A stretch of DNA of 64,000 bases from Isochrysis galbana (taxonomy: Eukaryota; Haptophyta; Isochrysidales; Isochrysidaceae). Made by a program: the position numbers and the translations under genes. Shown here in pieces: positions 21,436 to 33,575 of the stretch (position 1 is the first letter of the stretch; each line of letters opens with the position of its first letter). The notes under the pieces are model-generated. The model ran no database searches and had not been told where the DNA came from. It was given only the letters and a program-made list of their open reading frames with translations. The stretch spans positions 6,247,698 to 6,311,697 of the forward strand of contig CM030934.1 in NCBI GenBank assembly GCA_018136815.1, read 5' to 3'.

Positions 21436-24400
21436 ATGCCCACGCCAAGTAAGCGGCGCGCTGAGGTGGGCATGAGGCAGGGCGAGAAGAAGAAGAAGAA
21501 GACGGCGAAGTCGGAGGCAGGCAGTGCTGGCATGTCGAGTGAGAAGCCTAAGGCGGTCAAGCCCGCGGCGGTCGAGGCGGATACAGTCGAAGAGGAGGCA
21601 GAATGGATGAATGATGATGAGGCGCCCTTCCCTCGAGGCGGTGGCTCCGCCCTCACGCCGCTTGAGCACCGGCAAGTCGCGCAGCAGGCCAAGGAGGATG
21701 CTCTCTTTGGCGAGGGTGAAGGATCGGGCAGCGATGACGATGTGGCGGGCAGCGCAGGCTTTCGTGCGCGGTTGGGGGGCGGCGATGCACCAGTGGTTGC
21801 CGCACGCCTACGCGCCTTTGATCTTGTGGCGGGCATGCAGACTCTCGTGGCAGTCAAAGAGGTGCACTCCACGCGCGCCATGGTGTCGATGCCCAGTGGT
21901 CTTACTGGCGTTCTCGAGAGGTGAAGACCACCCACGCTGTGCATTGAGTCCAATTCTGGCCTGTACAACGCCCCTCTTCACTCCAACAGTCTGTTCCCTT
22001 GCTGAACCGAATAGGCATGAGCTATCAGATGAGCTGCACGAAGCCATCGCTTCAGGCGAGGTTGCAAACCCGCCGGACCTGCGGAAGCTTCTGGCGGTGG
22101 GCGAGATCTTCTCTGCCGCCATTCTAGGCCCGCCGAAGTCGCCGGCAGGCACTCCACGCTCAGGGCGCGGACGCGGCGCGTTCTCACCTGTGCCCATCTC
22201 GCTGCGGCTCTCGCTCGTCCAAGCTGCTGCACTGAGTGGTGGGGCGCAGATGCCCAAGGGATCTCTAGTCTGGGGCGTCGTCGAGTCCATCCAAGAGTAA
22301 GCCAGCCTGCTTCCTACTCCCACAGCTGTTGCGCCATCCTTTCCTCCTCTGGATGGTGCTGATGCTCTAGTCGTCAGTGTTGTGGGTCCTGCACCATACG
22401 AGGCGTGTTGGCTCATGATGACAGATTTCCAGATAGGGCAGAACCAGACAGGCACCTTGAACCTGCCATCCCCTGTGGTGAAATCATCTGGAGCTGAAGC
22501 CACACGTTGTCCACACACGTCCTTTCCCAACAGATCCCCACCCTATCCTGCATTTACTGCCCGTCATGGCATTCTCTCGGCACCGAGGTTTGCCTTGGCG
22601 CACAAGGGACCGGCTTCCCTTGGTTGATCTTGCCGTGCCGCCTACTCTCGCTGCGCAGATACGGTGCAATTCTATCTCTTGGCGGAGACGCTCGAGGATT
22701 TCTCCACAAAAAGCACTGGACTGACGCAACTCGCGCGCCTTCTCGATGGCGCCCTGTGCTCAATGCAACTCTGGCTCCGACACAAAGTGGCCTGCCGACG
22801 CAGCTCGGCGCTCCAGCCACGTCGCGCAAGCCACTTGGTGTAAATGCTCCTCTCGGCTTTGAGAATTTGCTGGCTGGACTACTGGTAAACGCAACCGTAA
22901 CTGGAGTCCTTGGCGACGGCGTCCGCGTCTCTTTCTGCGGTGGGTTCGAGGGCTCCATCAGCACGTCAAATCTCGGCACTCTTGCCAAGTCGACTTGGGC
23001 GAGGGATGTTGCTGTGGGCTCGAAGCTCCTTGCGCGAGTGCTCTGGCTCCATCCCTCTTCGAAGACGGTATCGCTCAGCCACGCCGAACACCTGACTGAT
23101 GTCGCGCCTAACGTCTCGCCAAGTGTCCCGCGGGGGGAGCGCCTCGAGTTCCGGGTCGATGTCGTAGCTCGCGACGGTGCAGTTGGGCGGTGTACACGGC
23201 CATCGGCTGCGGAAGACTCCGACGACAAGGCGTCCTCCCTAGAGGTCATGCAGGGGGAGGACGTTACGAGTGAGGGACGGCTGAGGGGATGGCTCGCTGC
23301 TTCTGACGTAGCGGATTTACTGTCTGGCCAGCGGCCAACAGACGGCCTGCGCAAGCTGACGAGCGGCTCTCGACTCAGCGTGGTTGTTACTGGGTTCGAT
23401 CCTCTGTTAGGCTTCCTCTTGCTGAGTGCACGTGCATCTGTCCTCAAGAAGGCGAGCCCACCCATCGAAGCCCCGGGCGTGGGTGACGTGGTGGAGGCGA
23501 CGGTCATCCGACTCGGTCCTACGGGTGCCCGCCTCCGGCTGGGAGGTCCGGTCGGCGGGTCGTTGCTAGGACGAGCTTCCCGCTTTCATCTGACGGACGA
23601 GAAGCTGAAGAAACCTGAGGCCACCCTCCGCGTCGGACAAGCGGTTCGTGCACTTGTCATGAAAGGATCGGCCGGCCTGACTCCGTCGGGACGCAGCTCG
23701 CCGGCGCCAGCGCCGATCCTCGTTATGACCATCAAACCGTCGCTCGTGAACTCGACACTCCCTCGTATCACTAGCTTTGCGGACGCTAAGCCGGGCGAAT
23801 ACTTCCACGGTACGGTTGAAGCCGTGCGGTCCTCATCCGTGCTGATCGCCTTCCTCAACGACATCAAGGGCATTGTGTTCGGTTCAGAGCTCCGCGCTAC
23901 TCTCGGTGCTGTCTGGGACGCCGACCCAGCCTCGTGCTACTGGGTTGGTCAGACGGTGCGGGTGCGCGTCCTCAAGGCGGATGCACAGAAACGCCAGCTC
24001 ATTCTATCCTTCCTTTCTGCCGAGGAGGCGGCGGCGAAGCCCGCATTTGGAGGATCTTCCACGGGCGTCGCCGTTCCATATCCGCCTGGTGCCGCCATTG
24101 CTCTCAGCCCAGGAGACAAGGTTCACGGCGTCGTCTCAGGATGGCAGGACGCAACAGCCAAGAAGGAGTTGGGGGGTGGCGAAGAAGGTGTTTGGGTTGC
24201 GCTTGACGAAGGCGGGAACGGCTGGTTGCCTCTCGCCCAGCTCGGCGACATGCTCGCACTGCTACCCCTATGGCGTGTCGTCCTTAAACCCGGGGTCCGG
24301 CTCCCACCTCTCACGGTGTTGATGGTGCAGCCCAAGGCGCTCGGCGGCGCCGGTCGCGCTACCCTCTCGGCCAAAACGGCACTGAGCGGGGTCCTCACGA

Positions 24401-27400
24401 CAAGACGTTGTCCGTCATCTGCCGCTGAAGCCTTAGCAGGCGACGGCGTTCGAGTGCTCTGTGGATGGGTGGCCAAGGTAAAGCACGAGGGCGTCTATGT
24501 AGGCTTCGCAGGTCCGCTCCGCGGCTATGCCGCCACCGCCGCCATCTCGGACGCATCCTCCGACGCCTGCGCTCTCATAGCTCCGGGACAATCTGTACTT
24601 GCGCGCGTCGCTGAAGGCTCCTCCCCTATCGACGCACGTACACTCGTGCTCAACCTACGGCACGATGAGGTGATTCGAGGCGCTGAAGCCGAGGCATTGG
24701 ATGGTGTGGGATCCGCAGCCGCGGCTGTCGCCAGTGTCGCCGCCTCAGCGGGTGCCGATGGACCTGGCCTGGCAGCAATCTGCGCAAGTTTCCAGGCCGA
24801 ACGATGGAGAATCGCGACGGCACGCGCTATGCTAGCAGCCACGGCCACTTCCGATACTACGCCCACAGATGAGGAGGCTGCGGCCGCAGCAGCGGATCGA
24901 GCTTCGCTTCTTCTTGGCTGCGTGGCGGCTGAAGGGAGCGAGGCCGACCTGCCAACACTTCGGGCCATGCGAGCTATCCGTGTTGGATCCGTGGTCGAGC
25001 TGAGTAAATCGAGCAAGTCCATTCTCGCAGTGTCTCCAAGTGGCGTTGCCATCCATACCAGTGTTGTCGGCGACGCGCCTAAGTTGAAGAAGCACAATAC
25101 TATTCGTGCAGTTGTCCTTGACGCCGACCCGCTCGCCGTCAGGCTGCATGTGTCTACGTCTGATGAGTTGATCGCTGCCGCCGAAGCTGCACCCCCCATC
25201 CCTGCTGCCGACAAGAGCCAGAAGAAGAAGAAGCGAGCCGCAGAATCTACGAGCGTTGCAGCTGACGGTGCGCGCCGGCTGAGAGTCGGCGAGAAGGTGA
25301 CGGGCCAGGTTGTCCTGTCGCGTGCCGGATTCGTTGTGCTCTCCTTGCCAAAGTACGGGCACTCTCTAGGAATTGCTTCGCACCACGCGCTTTGGTCCGC
25401 TGCAGGCGCAAACGCGGAAACCCTCGTAGAGGAAGCCACGGTCTATACGCTGGGCAAGCGCGTGAAGGCCATTGTCACGGCTCTTCCGGCCGAATTTGGC
25501 TCCGGCGATGTTGACGAGGAACACGGCGTCCTGGTACCGCCACCGCCACCAATGGTCCTCAGCATCATTGGTGCTGCTATTGCGCCCGCGGCAGGCGTGC
25601 CGTCCGAGGCGAACTTGGGCGATCACCGAACACTTGCTCCGTTGCGTCGGAAGTCCGACGCGCGGCCGGGCGCTCACGCACTTGCTCGTGTGGTCGGCGT
25701 TTCATCCACAGGATTGACAATTGTGCTCGACAAGAAGGGCGCTTTACGTGGGCGCGTGCACTTCACTGAGCTCGTGTCACCGGGGCAGCGTGTAGTCTTG
25801 CCCCCGGAGCCGCCGGCTGAACAAGTGCACGTCGTCGTGCTGGGCGGGGGCGCCGCCGACAAGCGGCAGGTGGCCAAAGAAGACCGCAAATCAGCCAAAG
25901 ATCTCATCGAGTGCACGATGCGGCCCCAGAATATTTCTGGCAGCGGTTCCAGCGCCATTTCGCGACTGACGGCGGATGACCTGACGCCCGGCCAGATCGT
26001 GACCGGCTGGGTTCGAGACGCCACTGAGAAGGCGGTTTGGGTGTGCCTTTCGCCCCACGTGGCAGGCCGCGTATCCGCTGCCGAGGCATCGACAAATCCG
26101 ATTGTTGTCTCCGATCTCTCCAGACATTTCGCCCACGGAGACCCAGTCACGGCGCGGGTGGTCTCTATTAAGCCACCGAACGAGGACGAAACTAGTAAGA
26201 AGCCGCGTATCACTCTCTCCTTGCTTCTGAATCCAGAGGACTCTGCCGCTAACCGGGCGGCACGGCGAAATGGATTAGAGGACGAGCGCACGCCTCTCCC
26301 TGCAGAGGGGTCGATTGTTACAGTGCGCGTGCATAGCGTCTACCCAGGACGTGGTGCCGACGTCATCATCGAGGGCGGCGCTCGTGGGCGTGTTCACATC
26401 ACAGAAATAGTTGATGCATGGGAGGGGGCACCGCTAGATAGACTCACGCGCGGTAAGCACGGGAAGCAGACAGCGGATGCAACCACCGGGAATATCGAGG
26501 TGGTGGGCCGGGCGGCAGAGAAGGAGCACAAGGCCGTTATCCTCCATTCGACGATTGACGAGAGGGGCCGCTCTCGAATTGAACTTTCGATGCGTGCCTC
26601 CTCGCTCGCAGCGTACGGTGACGCACCGGGCGAGCACGCACGCCCAATGTCAGTCGCTGATTTGAGCGTTGGCCAACTTGTGCGCGGTTACATCAAGCAG
26701 GCATCTGCTCGAGGTGCCTTTGTATGCTTGTCACGCGGCCTCGATGGCTTTGTGCCGCTTCGGTTGATTGCAGATGTTTATGTTCAGGCAAACGAAGTTG
26801 CCGAAATGCTGCCTCCGGGCACATTTGTTCTGGCACGAGTGGTGCAGTTTGCCAAGGGTGGTGCTGACAGCCTGCCGTCCTTGTCATTACGCCAGTCGGA
26901 CGTCGAAGGAGGCGCAATGAAGAAGCGGCTTACCTTCGAGGAGCTCCAAACGGGCAAGGTCGTCTCGGGCGTCGTGCGCAAGGTGGCAGACTTCGGTGTA
27001 TTCGTGCGCCTAAATGGTAGCGGCGATCGGCACGGAGAGGCGCTCGACGCCCTGTGCCATGCTAGCGAGGCGAGCGACTCGAGGGTAACCGACCTCAGCT
27101 CCGCTTATCCCGTTGGCAGCCCTGTGCGCGCCATCATCCTCAAGACCAACGCGGAGAAGCGGCAAATTTCCATCTCGCTGCGGCCGAGTCGGCTACGCGA
27201 TGTTGGAGAAAACGACGATGACGACCATGAGCTGAATGCTGGGGACGTGAGGTTGGAGGATCAGGGATCCCAGAGCGGGGAGTCGGAACATGAAGGGGAC
27301 ACCGACGACGGCGACGAAGATGAGGCCAACGAAAGTGACGGTGAGTCCAGCGACGTCGCTGTGGATTCCGAAGAGGGTGAGGACGTCCTTGTGAGCGGCA

Positions 27401-28554
27401 TGGACCAAAGCGATGGTGAGTCCGACATTGATGACAAGACCGATGGTGGCAAGAAGCCGGTTGGGCGCCGGAGTGTGCCATCACTTGTCGAGGCCCTTGG
27501 GGGTGAGGATCCACTTGCCAAGCTCCGTGATGACGATGACGACGATGAAGAGGGTCCGGGTCTTGATGCCGGAGGCTTCGACTGGTCGGGCTTTGATGGC
27601 GCTGATCGAGTAGGTTCCGTGCGTCAAGAGCAAGAGGAGGACAAGGAAGTGGATGTGGGCCGGCGCGGTCGACAGGCTCGTGAGAAGACCTCGTATCGCG
27701 AGCGCGAGGCGTTGATGCGCGAGCAAGAGGCGCACTTGACATCGGGTGAAGCGCGCACCGCTGACGACTTTGAGCGACTTCTCCTGGGAGAGCCTGCAAA
27801 CTCGAGGCTATGGGTCGACTACATGGGTCTGCAGCTTTCCCTCGCTGAGCTCCAGAGGGCGCGTGAGATCGGAGAGCGTGCCCTTCGAACCATACCCCTC
27901 ACGGCCGAGGATGAGCGATTCAATGTGTGGGCAGCCCTGCTCAACCTCGAAAAGCAATTTGGAGATGCTGAGTCGCTTTCGACTCTCTTTAAGCGCGCAC
28001 TCTCTCAGGCCAACCCGCTCAAAATCTACCTTCACGTAGCTGCGGCGCACGAGCGCGCAGGAGACGTAGAGCTCGCTGACAGCGTCTATGCTGCCGCGAT
28101 CAAGCGCGAGCGGCGCGAGAGGCGCGTATGGCTTGCCTGGCTCGAAGCCACTTTCCACCGTGGGGAGCATACCGCCGCCAAAGCTCTTCTTCAACGAGCA
28201 GTGGATGCGCTCCCCCAAGCAGAGCATGTTGAGCTCATCTCCAAGTACGGACAGCTCGAGTTCAAGCACGGCTCCATCGATCGTGGACGCACTGTCTTTG
28301 ACGGTGTGCTCGCATCGTATCCTAAGCGCATTGACGTTTGGTCTGTGTACTTGGACATGGAACTGCGCAATGGCGACGCGTCCGCGATCAAACGCTTGTT
28401 TGAGCGGGTCATCTCGCTCAAAATGTCTTCCAAGAAAGCAAAATTCTTCTTCAAGCGCTACCTACAGTACGCTAGTGACATCGGGGACACGGTTCTTGCC
28501 GCACATGTGAAAGAGAAGGCGCGTGCGTGGGTCGAAGCTGCCACTGCCGCTTAA
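21436..28554 (+). CDS. RRP5: rRNA-processing protein RRP5 / PDCD11
   Basis: Three exons: 21436-21920, 22015-22296, 22659-28554 (phase 2 at both junctions; GTGAAG...AATAG, GTAAGC...GCGCAG), giving 2220 aa. RRP5 is a nucleolar factor needed for both 18S and 5.8S rRNA maturation. The N-terminus is Lys-rich and then has the hallmark FPRGGGSALTPLEHRQ. About 12 S1 RNA-binding repeats follow, for example VGDVVEATVIRLGPTGARL, PGQIVTGWVRDATEKAVWV and TGKVVSGVVRKVADFGVFV. An acidic linker (about 27200-27560) is followed by HAT/TPR helices (from about 27755: SRLWVDYMGLQLSLAELQRA), ending at residue 2220. Family members are about 1700-1900 aa, so this is somewhat long. The last exon is 5.9 kb. The start is chosen as the first ATG after the purine tract with a basic nuclear-type N-terminus. 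Confidence 0.95.
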
Positions 28555-28985
28555 AGAAGTCGTGCATGCCTCTAATTACGCTTCAGGAGTGAACATTAAC
28601 ATCACCAACATTAATATTACCGAGCTTGCAAGGCTAGAAGATAATACTACTAATAAAAAACTCTTAATATCCACACCACACGCGCAGCTTTGCACAAACT
28701 TTCCCGCAGCCACGCCCGCGTCCCTTCCCACTCCCTCCACCTGCCTCGCGGCTACTCCCATCGTGCACTACGTAGGGGCTCGGTGAACGGGGCTTTTCGG
28801 TGGCAGGAGGTGTGTCCCGGCCCCCAGTGTTCAAGTCCCCTTCTCCCTCCTGCGCCACTAGGCTACCGGTTTTCATGCGTCTGTTTCCGCTCGGGCCTTT
28901 TGTGGGGTCTCGTTTGCCTGAGGTTGTTTCATGGTGAAGCCGCCTCTTCCCACAAGCTACAATGACAATGAGCGCGAAAACTGCT
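28555..28985. other. RRP5 3' flank and dispersed repeat (family C)
   Basis: 28560-28690 is A/T-rich 3' flank. 28712-28840 resembles 35763-35905: shared segments are CCTxGCGGCxACTCCC and CGTGCxCTACxTAGGGGC. The same pattern is found in the tail half of family A elements (57970-58010), so this may be a partial copy. Confidence 0.45.
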
Positions 28986-29412
28986 CAACTAAATTTATAC
29001 TTGGTTCACACGTGCATGGCACATGAGGGGGCACGATATCCCCCTCTCTCCACTCCTCCCTTGCCGTGGGGAGGGAACCACCCATCCTCCTGGCATGCCT
29101 GATGGCTTGCCAGGAGCATACTACCCTGCTGACCCACTCTCCCACTGACAGCTGACAGCCACGCCTGGTTCGCTCGTCCTGGCCCGGGGAATGATCATCG
29201 GAGGGTTGCGCGGGCCACCGGACCATATCTAAGCCCTTAGCCCTTCACCCCTATCCCCCCTAGTATAGTGCACGGGGGAAGTCGCCTGATGGCTGGGGGG
29301 GGGGAAGGGCCGGGGGAGTGGAGCTGTAGAAAGTTTGCTGCGTGAAAGCGAAAGTAGTGGGTCCACGGCCGCGTGTGCGGTGAGAAACTCAAAAGGTTTA
29401 TATTATTATTAT
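28986..29412 (+). mobile_element. Family A SINE-like element, internally deleted, upstream member of a dimer
   Basis: Head CAACTAAATTTATACTTGG at 28986; tail GCGGTGAGAAACTC... with (ATT)n ending at 29412, where the next copy begins. About 340 bp of the full-length body is missing (the segment with the AGCTCAGGGGGCAG core). Some body segments diverge from the other copies. Confidence 0.7.
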
Positions 29413-30173
29413 CAACTAAGTTTATACTTGGTTCGCCCATGGGGGGGCACGAGCCCCCCCTCTCTCCACTCCTCCCCTGCCATGGGGGAGGAACTACTCA
29501 TGCTCCTGGCATGCCTGATGGCTTGCCAGGAGCCCACTGCCATGCTGACCCACTCTCTCACTGGCAGGCTCGCCTGCCTCGCCCATCCTGGCCAGTCGTG
29601 GCCAGCCCATCGCTCCAACCCCCCCTCCCCCCCTGGTCGACAGGCAGACAGGTGCAGCGTGGGGGCCCCAGAGGCTCGGGAGCGCCAGCGAGGGAGAGGC
29701 AGGGGAGACCAGGGCCCAGCCCCAGCCTCCTCTGCCCCCTGAGCTGGCCTCCAGGAGCCTCCAGGGGCCGCCAGAGGGCAGCTGGAGGCCTGCCGCAGGC
29801 GCGCCATCGCGCGTGCCGCAGGAGAGGGGAGAGAGAGCGCGGGGAAGGGGGTGGGCGCGAGCGAGAGCTCCGCCCACCGGAAAATCGGTAAGTCTCGCGC
29901 CTGTTTACAGGATAAGACGAGACAGAGTCGGCCGCCCACTCGGAGACACAGGAGGAAGGGGGGGAAAGATCACCGGGGGGGGGCGCGGGCCACCGGACCA
30001 TATCTAAGCCCTCCACCCCAATCCCCCTAGTAGTGTACGGGGGGAGCCGCCTGATGGCGGGGGGAGAAGGGCCGGGGGAATGGGGGTGTAGAGAGTATGC
30101 TACGTGCTACTTGTAGTTGGTAGTGGTTCCATTCGCCGCGAGTGCGGTAAGAAAATTATTATTATATTTTATT
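29413..30173 (+). mobile_element. Family A SINE-like element, full length
   Basis: Head CAACTAAGTTTATACTTGG at 29413, GC hairpin at 29437-29461, CTCCTGGCA...TGCCAGGAG stem at 29500-29532, core shared with family E (29660-29770), segment with CACCGGACCATATCTAAGCCC, and tail GCGGTAAGAAAATTATTATT to about 30173. About 761 bp, colinear with the inverted copy at 57862-58628. Inserted directly in the (ATT)n tail of the preceding copy, as SINEs commonly do. Reading frames are not conserved between copies. Confidence 0.8.
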
Positions 30174-30899
30174 CTGCCCCCGGTTACAATCGCCGTGAGC
30201 GGGCGGCTGCAAGCGTGAGCGCGTACTCGAGCAGGTGAAATAAAAGGCGGGCCCATGAATCTTCTGGCGGTGAGGATGGAGGCGGCAGCGGATTCGTGGC
30301 CGTGTATAATTAAGCTCGCGATCTGCATGCGCCCAGGACGTCGTGCGACGTCGTGCGACGGGTTACAGCGTACGCCGCGTTTGTTCTTGAGGCACAACCC
30401 CTGTAGAAAGCGCGAGCACGCACGGCTTTAGTGGGCCATCATCCAGGGCTGCCCACTGGGTCATTGGGCTTGCGTGTTTGGGCGGCTGCGAATGCGTTGC
30501 AGGCCGCGCTCGCATGCCTATAAGCGGAGAGAAGGAGCGGTCGCTGCGAGGGCTTTGATTTACTGACGTGCCCCCCAAAGACCAACGAATACACGTTAGT
30601 GTCCAGAGGGGGGGTGCGAGAATCCTCCCCATGTGAACCAAGCATAAACTTAGTTTGACCCTACTCAAAAAGGCGGTTAAAATGGAAGTGATAGCCTTTA
30701 CTCTTTACTGCTAGCGCGAGCCCAAGCGCGCACTACCACGCTACGAGTGCTACCTCGCGTTTGCACCAGCCTCGTTCGCAACGTGCATTGACGTATTGGA
30801 GGTTGACACAAAATTCTAGACGACTGTCGCCGGCCGTCGTAGCCGCCATGATGCACGCTGCGACAAGGACCTTCGTTGATTGAGGTTGTCGAACATGGA
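30174..30899. other. Intergenic with a family A head fragment (30600-30656)
   Basis: 30600-30656 reads right to left as hairpin (GGGGGGGTGCGAGAATCCTCCCC) plus head (AACCAAGCATAAACTTAGTT). 30337-30360 has a short GTCGTGCGAC duplication. 30660-30899 is 3' flank of the minus-strand gene. No other feature recognised. Confidence 0.5.
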
Positions 30900-32219
30900 T
30901 CATCGATCAATGCCCTTGGGAATCGCACCGTCGAGAAAGATCATCTTTGCAATCCCAAGCTTGCCGGTGACAAAGAAGAAGAGATCGCGAAAAGCAGCTC
31001 CTGGAAAGGAGTCTGCTGACTGGGTTTCCAAAAAGCCAAGGATGCGCGAATTCAGGAGAAGCACAGTGGTTGGGAGCAAGCGTGCGCGTTCAAATGCGGC
31101 GAGTGCGCCTGCAGGTGTCCCCCCAGGGGCAACGCGCTTTAGCAGGCTAGCAAGCGCGTATGCGTCGCAAATTGCTTGATTCGCTCCTTGGCCTAGGAAG
31201 GGTGGCATTGCGTGCGCCGCGTCTCCCGCGAGTACTATGCTTCCGTGCCGTGACCAGCCCAGACGCGGCAACCGGAAGCGGACTTCGGTCTCATAGAAGC
31301 GTTCTGAGCCCTTAATGACTTTGATTACCTCGGGGGGCATACCTGCAACAGCGGCTTGTTTGAGAGCCCTTTCTTTCACCATTCCGTCACCCGCTTCCCA
31401 CCCTGTATTCTCCGATTTTCCAATCTCGCCGTCTTGCATAGCGGCAGTCGTGCTGCAAAGCACCACCATATCCTCGACGTCATCTGTGCCTGCGCCGTAG
31501 CTCGCTGAGAGGGCATAGCCTCCGTCACCCAGCCATTGGTGAAATTGACTGACGGAACCATCGGGACGCATACCGCCAGGTGCGATACAAAAGATAACGC
31601 GAATCCCAGAGCTTGTCGGCTGAAAGATGCTGTCAAGCGGGCCATTCCCAAAGCACTTTGTGGCCACTGAGGAGCTGATTCCATCAAACCCAACCAGCAC
31701 ATCCGCTTCGATGGTCTCATCGCCGAACACGCACGTAACTCCTTGCCCCCCCTTCGTGGGTGTGGCCGACTTGAAAGGCATACCTAGGAGTAGCGTGCCC
31801 TCCGGCAGCGACGCGACGAGAGCCGCCTGCAGCGCGGTACGCGTGATCGCGAAGGCTCCGTCAGCACTCTCTCCAATTCGACTTGCACCTGCGGCGCGCA
31901 TGGCAGCCTGGACGTCCAGCTGAAGGAGACGGTCGCCATTCGTCTTGCGCGAGAGCACCGAGCGGAGCGGCTTGCCCACCCGTGAGACATCGACGCCCAG
32001 CCGGTCCAGCACGTCTGCGCCACTCGAGAGCTGCAGCCCTCCGCCGACTGCTGGCCGCAGCTCGCTCTGAGCCTCATAGACAGTGGCAATGCACGGGCGG
32101 CCCGGGAGGCTGGAGAGCGCGCGCGCCAGCGTTAGCCCCCCCGGCCCGCCACCTGCGATCGCTACGCGCAACGGTGCCGGAGCGGCGAGCGAGAGCAAGA
32201 GCATCAGCCCCACCGCCAT
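30900..32219 (-). CDS. FAD-dependent monooxygenase (UbiH / salicylate-hydroxylase-like)
   Basis: Intronless, 439 aa from the ATG at 32219. A longer frame opens at 32345, but its extra 42 residues are Gly/Arg low complexity encoded by the 5' purine tract. An N-terminal hydrophobic stretch (VGLMLLLSLAAPAP) runs into the FAD-binding Rossmann motif GGGPGG (about residues 23-28). A flavin-contact GD motif (GSIVLAGDAAHAMPP, D333) and GQGANQAICDAYALA follow. This is the class A flavoprotein hydroxylase / zeaxanthin-epoxidase architecture; the substrate (aromatic, terpenoid or carotenoid) cannot be inferred. A thylakoid or secretory location is possible from the N-terminus. Confidence 0.9.
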   Translation of the reverse strand: MAVGLMLLLSLAAPAPLRVAIAGGGPGGLTLARALSSLPGRPCIATVYEAQSELRPAVGGGLQLSSGADVLDRLGVDVSRVGKPLRSVLSRKTNGDRLLQLDVQAAMRAAGASRIGESADGAFAITRTALQAALVASLPEGTLLLGMPFKSATPTKGGQGVTCVFGDETIEADVLVGFDGISSSVATKCFGNGPLDSIFQPTSSGIRVIFCIAPGGMRPDGSVSQFHQWLGDGGYALSASYGAGTDDVEDMVVLCSTTAAMQDGEIGKSENTGWEAGDGMVKERALKQAAVAGMPPEVIKVIKGSERFYETEVRFRLPRLGWSRHGSIVLAGDAAHAMPPFLGQGANQAICDAYALASLLKRVAPGGTPAGALAAFERARLLPTTVLLLNSRILGFLETQSADSFPGAAFRDLFFFVTGKLGIAKMIFLDGAIPKGIDR

Positions 32220-32441
32220 CCCCTTTCCCTCCCGCTGCCCTTCCCCTCTTCCCGTTGCCCCTCGCCCTCCCCCCCCGCCCCTCTCCCCCTGCGGGAGCTC
32301 TCGTTCGCTCTGACGAACCCTCTGCTTACCTTGATGACAGATCATATCTCAGATCTGATCTCTTCCACGCTAACTTCCACTCTAACGATAATCCCGCGTC
32401 TGGTTTTGGCTTGGAGACGACAGAAGCAGAGCGTTAGAACT

Positions 32442-32449
32442 TATTTATA
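32442..32449 (-). promoter_or_regulatory. TATA box for the FAD monooxygenase
   Basis: TATAAATA on the minus strand, about 225 bp before the start codon at 32219. The purine-rich (minus strand) tract at about 32225-32300 lies between it and the ATG. Confidence 0.5.
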
Positions 32450-32719
32450 GCGTCGCAGGACATCTGGTTCGCTAGCATTCCCTCTCTCTAGGAGTACTCT
32501 AGCCACATATACCGGACGAGCCATGCGATATCCGCGCACCCCCCCATCGCGGGAGAGGGGCGTAGGGGCTCCGTTGCCGTCAAAGGGAAGAGCTACGGTC
32601 CCTTAGCACCAGCACTAAGGATAGACTGACATTGACATTGACACAACAATGAAACTCTGCCGCTCCCCAATCGCCAAAGGCGAAACTCTAGTTCTCGCAA
32701 TCGTTGCCATTCCCTCCCA

Positions 32720-32960
32720 AAAAATCTGAAGATTCTGGGCTACATACCTACTAGCTACTAGTTCGTTCCAGGTCCCGGTCCTCAGGTCCTCCCGTCACTA
32801 CACTGACACCACCCTTATCTTCCCTCCCTCCCTCCCTCCACCTCTTCCCTCTTCCCCTGCCCCCCATCATTCCTTTTTCTTCGGTTTCCGGGGTCCGCCC
32901 CTGGTGCACTACCAAGGGCCCGGTTCGGAGCGTGCATGGGGTCCAGGCAGGCCTTTTGTG
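32720..32960 (+). repeat. Dispersed module with GTGCACTAC motif, second copy
   Basis: Same order as 11096-11300: CTGAAGATTCTGGGCTAC, pyrimidine-rich CCCT repeats (32815-32870), CATTCCTTTTTCTTCGGT, then GGTGCACTACCAAGGGCCC. 32450-32720 to its left contains nothing recognisable. Confidence 0.5.
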
Positions 32961-33189
32961 TTGCGTGTTGCTGTTTTTGTCGTGCGTGCCCGTCTGGGTG
33001 CGTAATTGCCATTGCCATTCCCGAGAAAGGTACAAGCCTATCTTTGTGCTTTGTGGCTGAAACGTGCTCGTCAATCAAGCGTCAAAGACATAGGCCTGGA
33101 AAGAAGGTAAAACATGTAGGGCGGTAGGGCGTAGGGCGGTGCCAAACAGGGCTCTTAAACTACTTATATGTTATATGATAAATGAAATA

Positions 33190-33575
33190 ATCAATAATTA
33201 TAATGTTATGTCCTAGCCAACCCCATTAGCTATAATTGGACACAACTTTTCAGTCCCGGAATCACGCCATGCCTGACGAGCCAGGTGTCCGAGTGATACC
33301 GGGGGGAGAGGGCACTGCCCCCTCCCCTCGATATTTGTTTGGATATTTGTCCCCCCCCCCCAAGTGCCAGTGCCAGTGCACGCACCGACCCCGCGCACCC
33401 TAGCGCGTCTTCTCCTCGAGTCCACGCTCGGGGAAACCCCCTCTCGGGTAAAAACAACGCAGGGGGGGGGGGGGGCACTCGTGAAAAAGGAGCAGCCCAG
33501 AGCGCTAATCACTCTCGCCGAAGCGAGTGTGGCCGCGGCGAGCCGCGGCCCTTCCTTCCGTCCTGGCTCTGTCTG
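33190..33575 (+). repeat. Dispersed repeat family D, copy 1
   Basis: Matches the reverse complement of 39370-39715 along nearly its full length: AACCCCATTAGCTATAATTGG, ACGAGCCAGGTGTCCGAGTG, a C-tract, GGTAAAAACAACGCAGGGGG and TCTCTCGCCxAxGCGAGTG-like hairpin sequence. Simple internal differences and G/C-run length account for most divergence. Non-coding. Confidence 0.75.

Noticed and set aside
28820-28840. tRNA-like B box (GTTCAAGTCC) in family C
   Set aside because: No A box at the right distance and no cloverleaf; 35855 (GGTTCGAG) fails the same test. No tRNA gene called in the window.
29373-30016. Multiple overlapping frames of 120-175 codons
   Set aside because: Inside the SINE-like element; not conserved in frame in the copies at 1-225 or 57862-58628.
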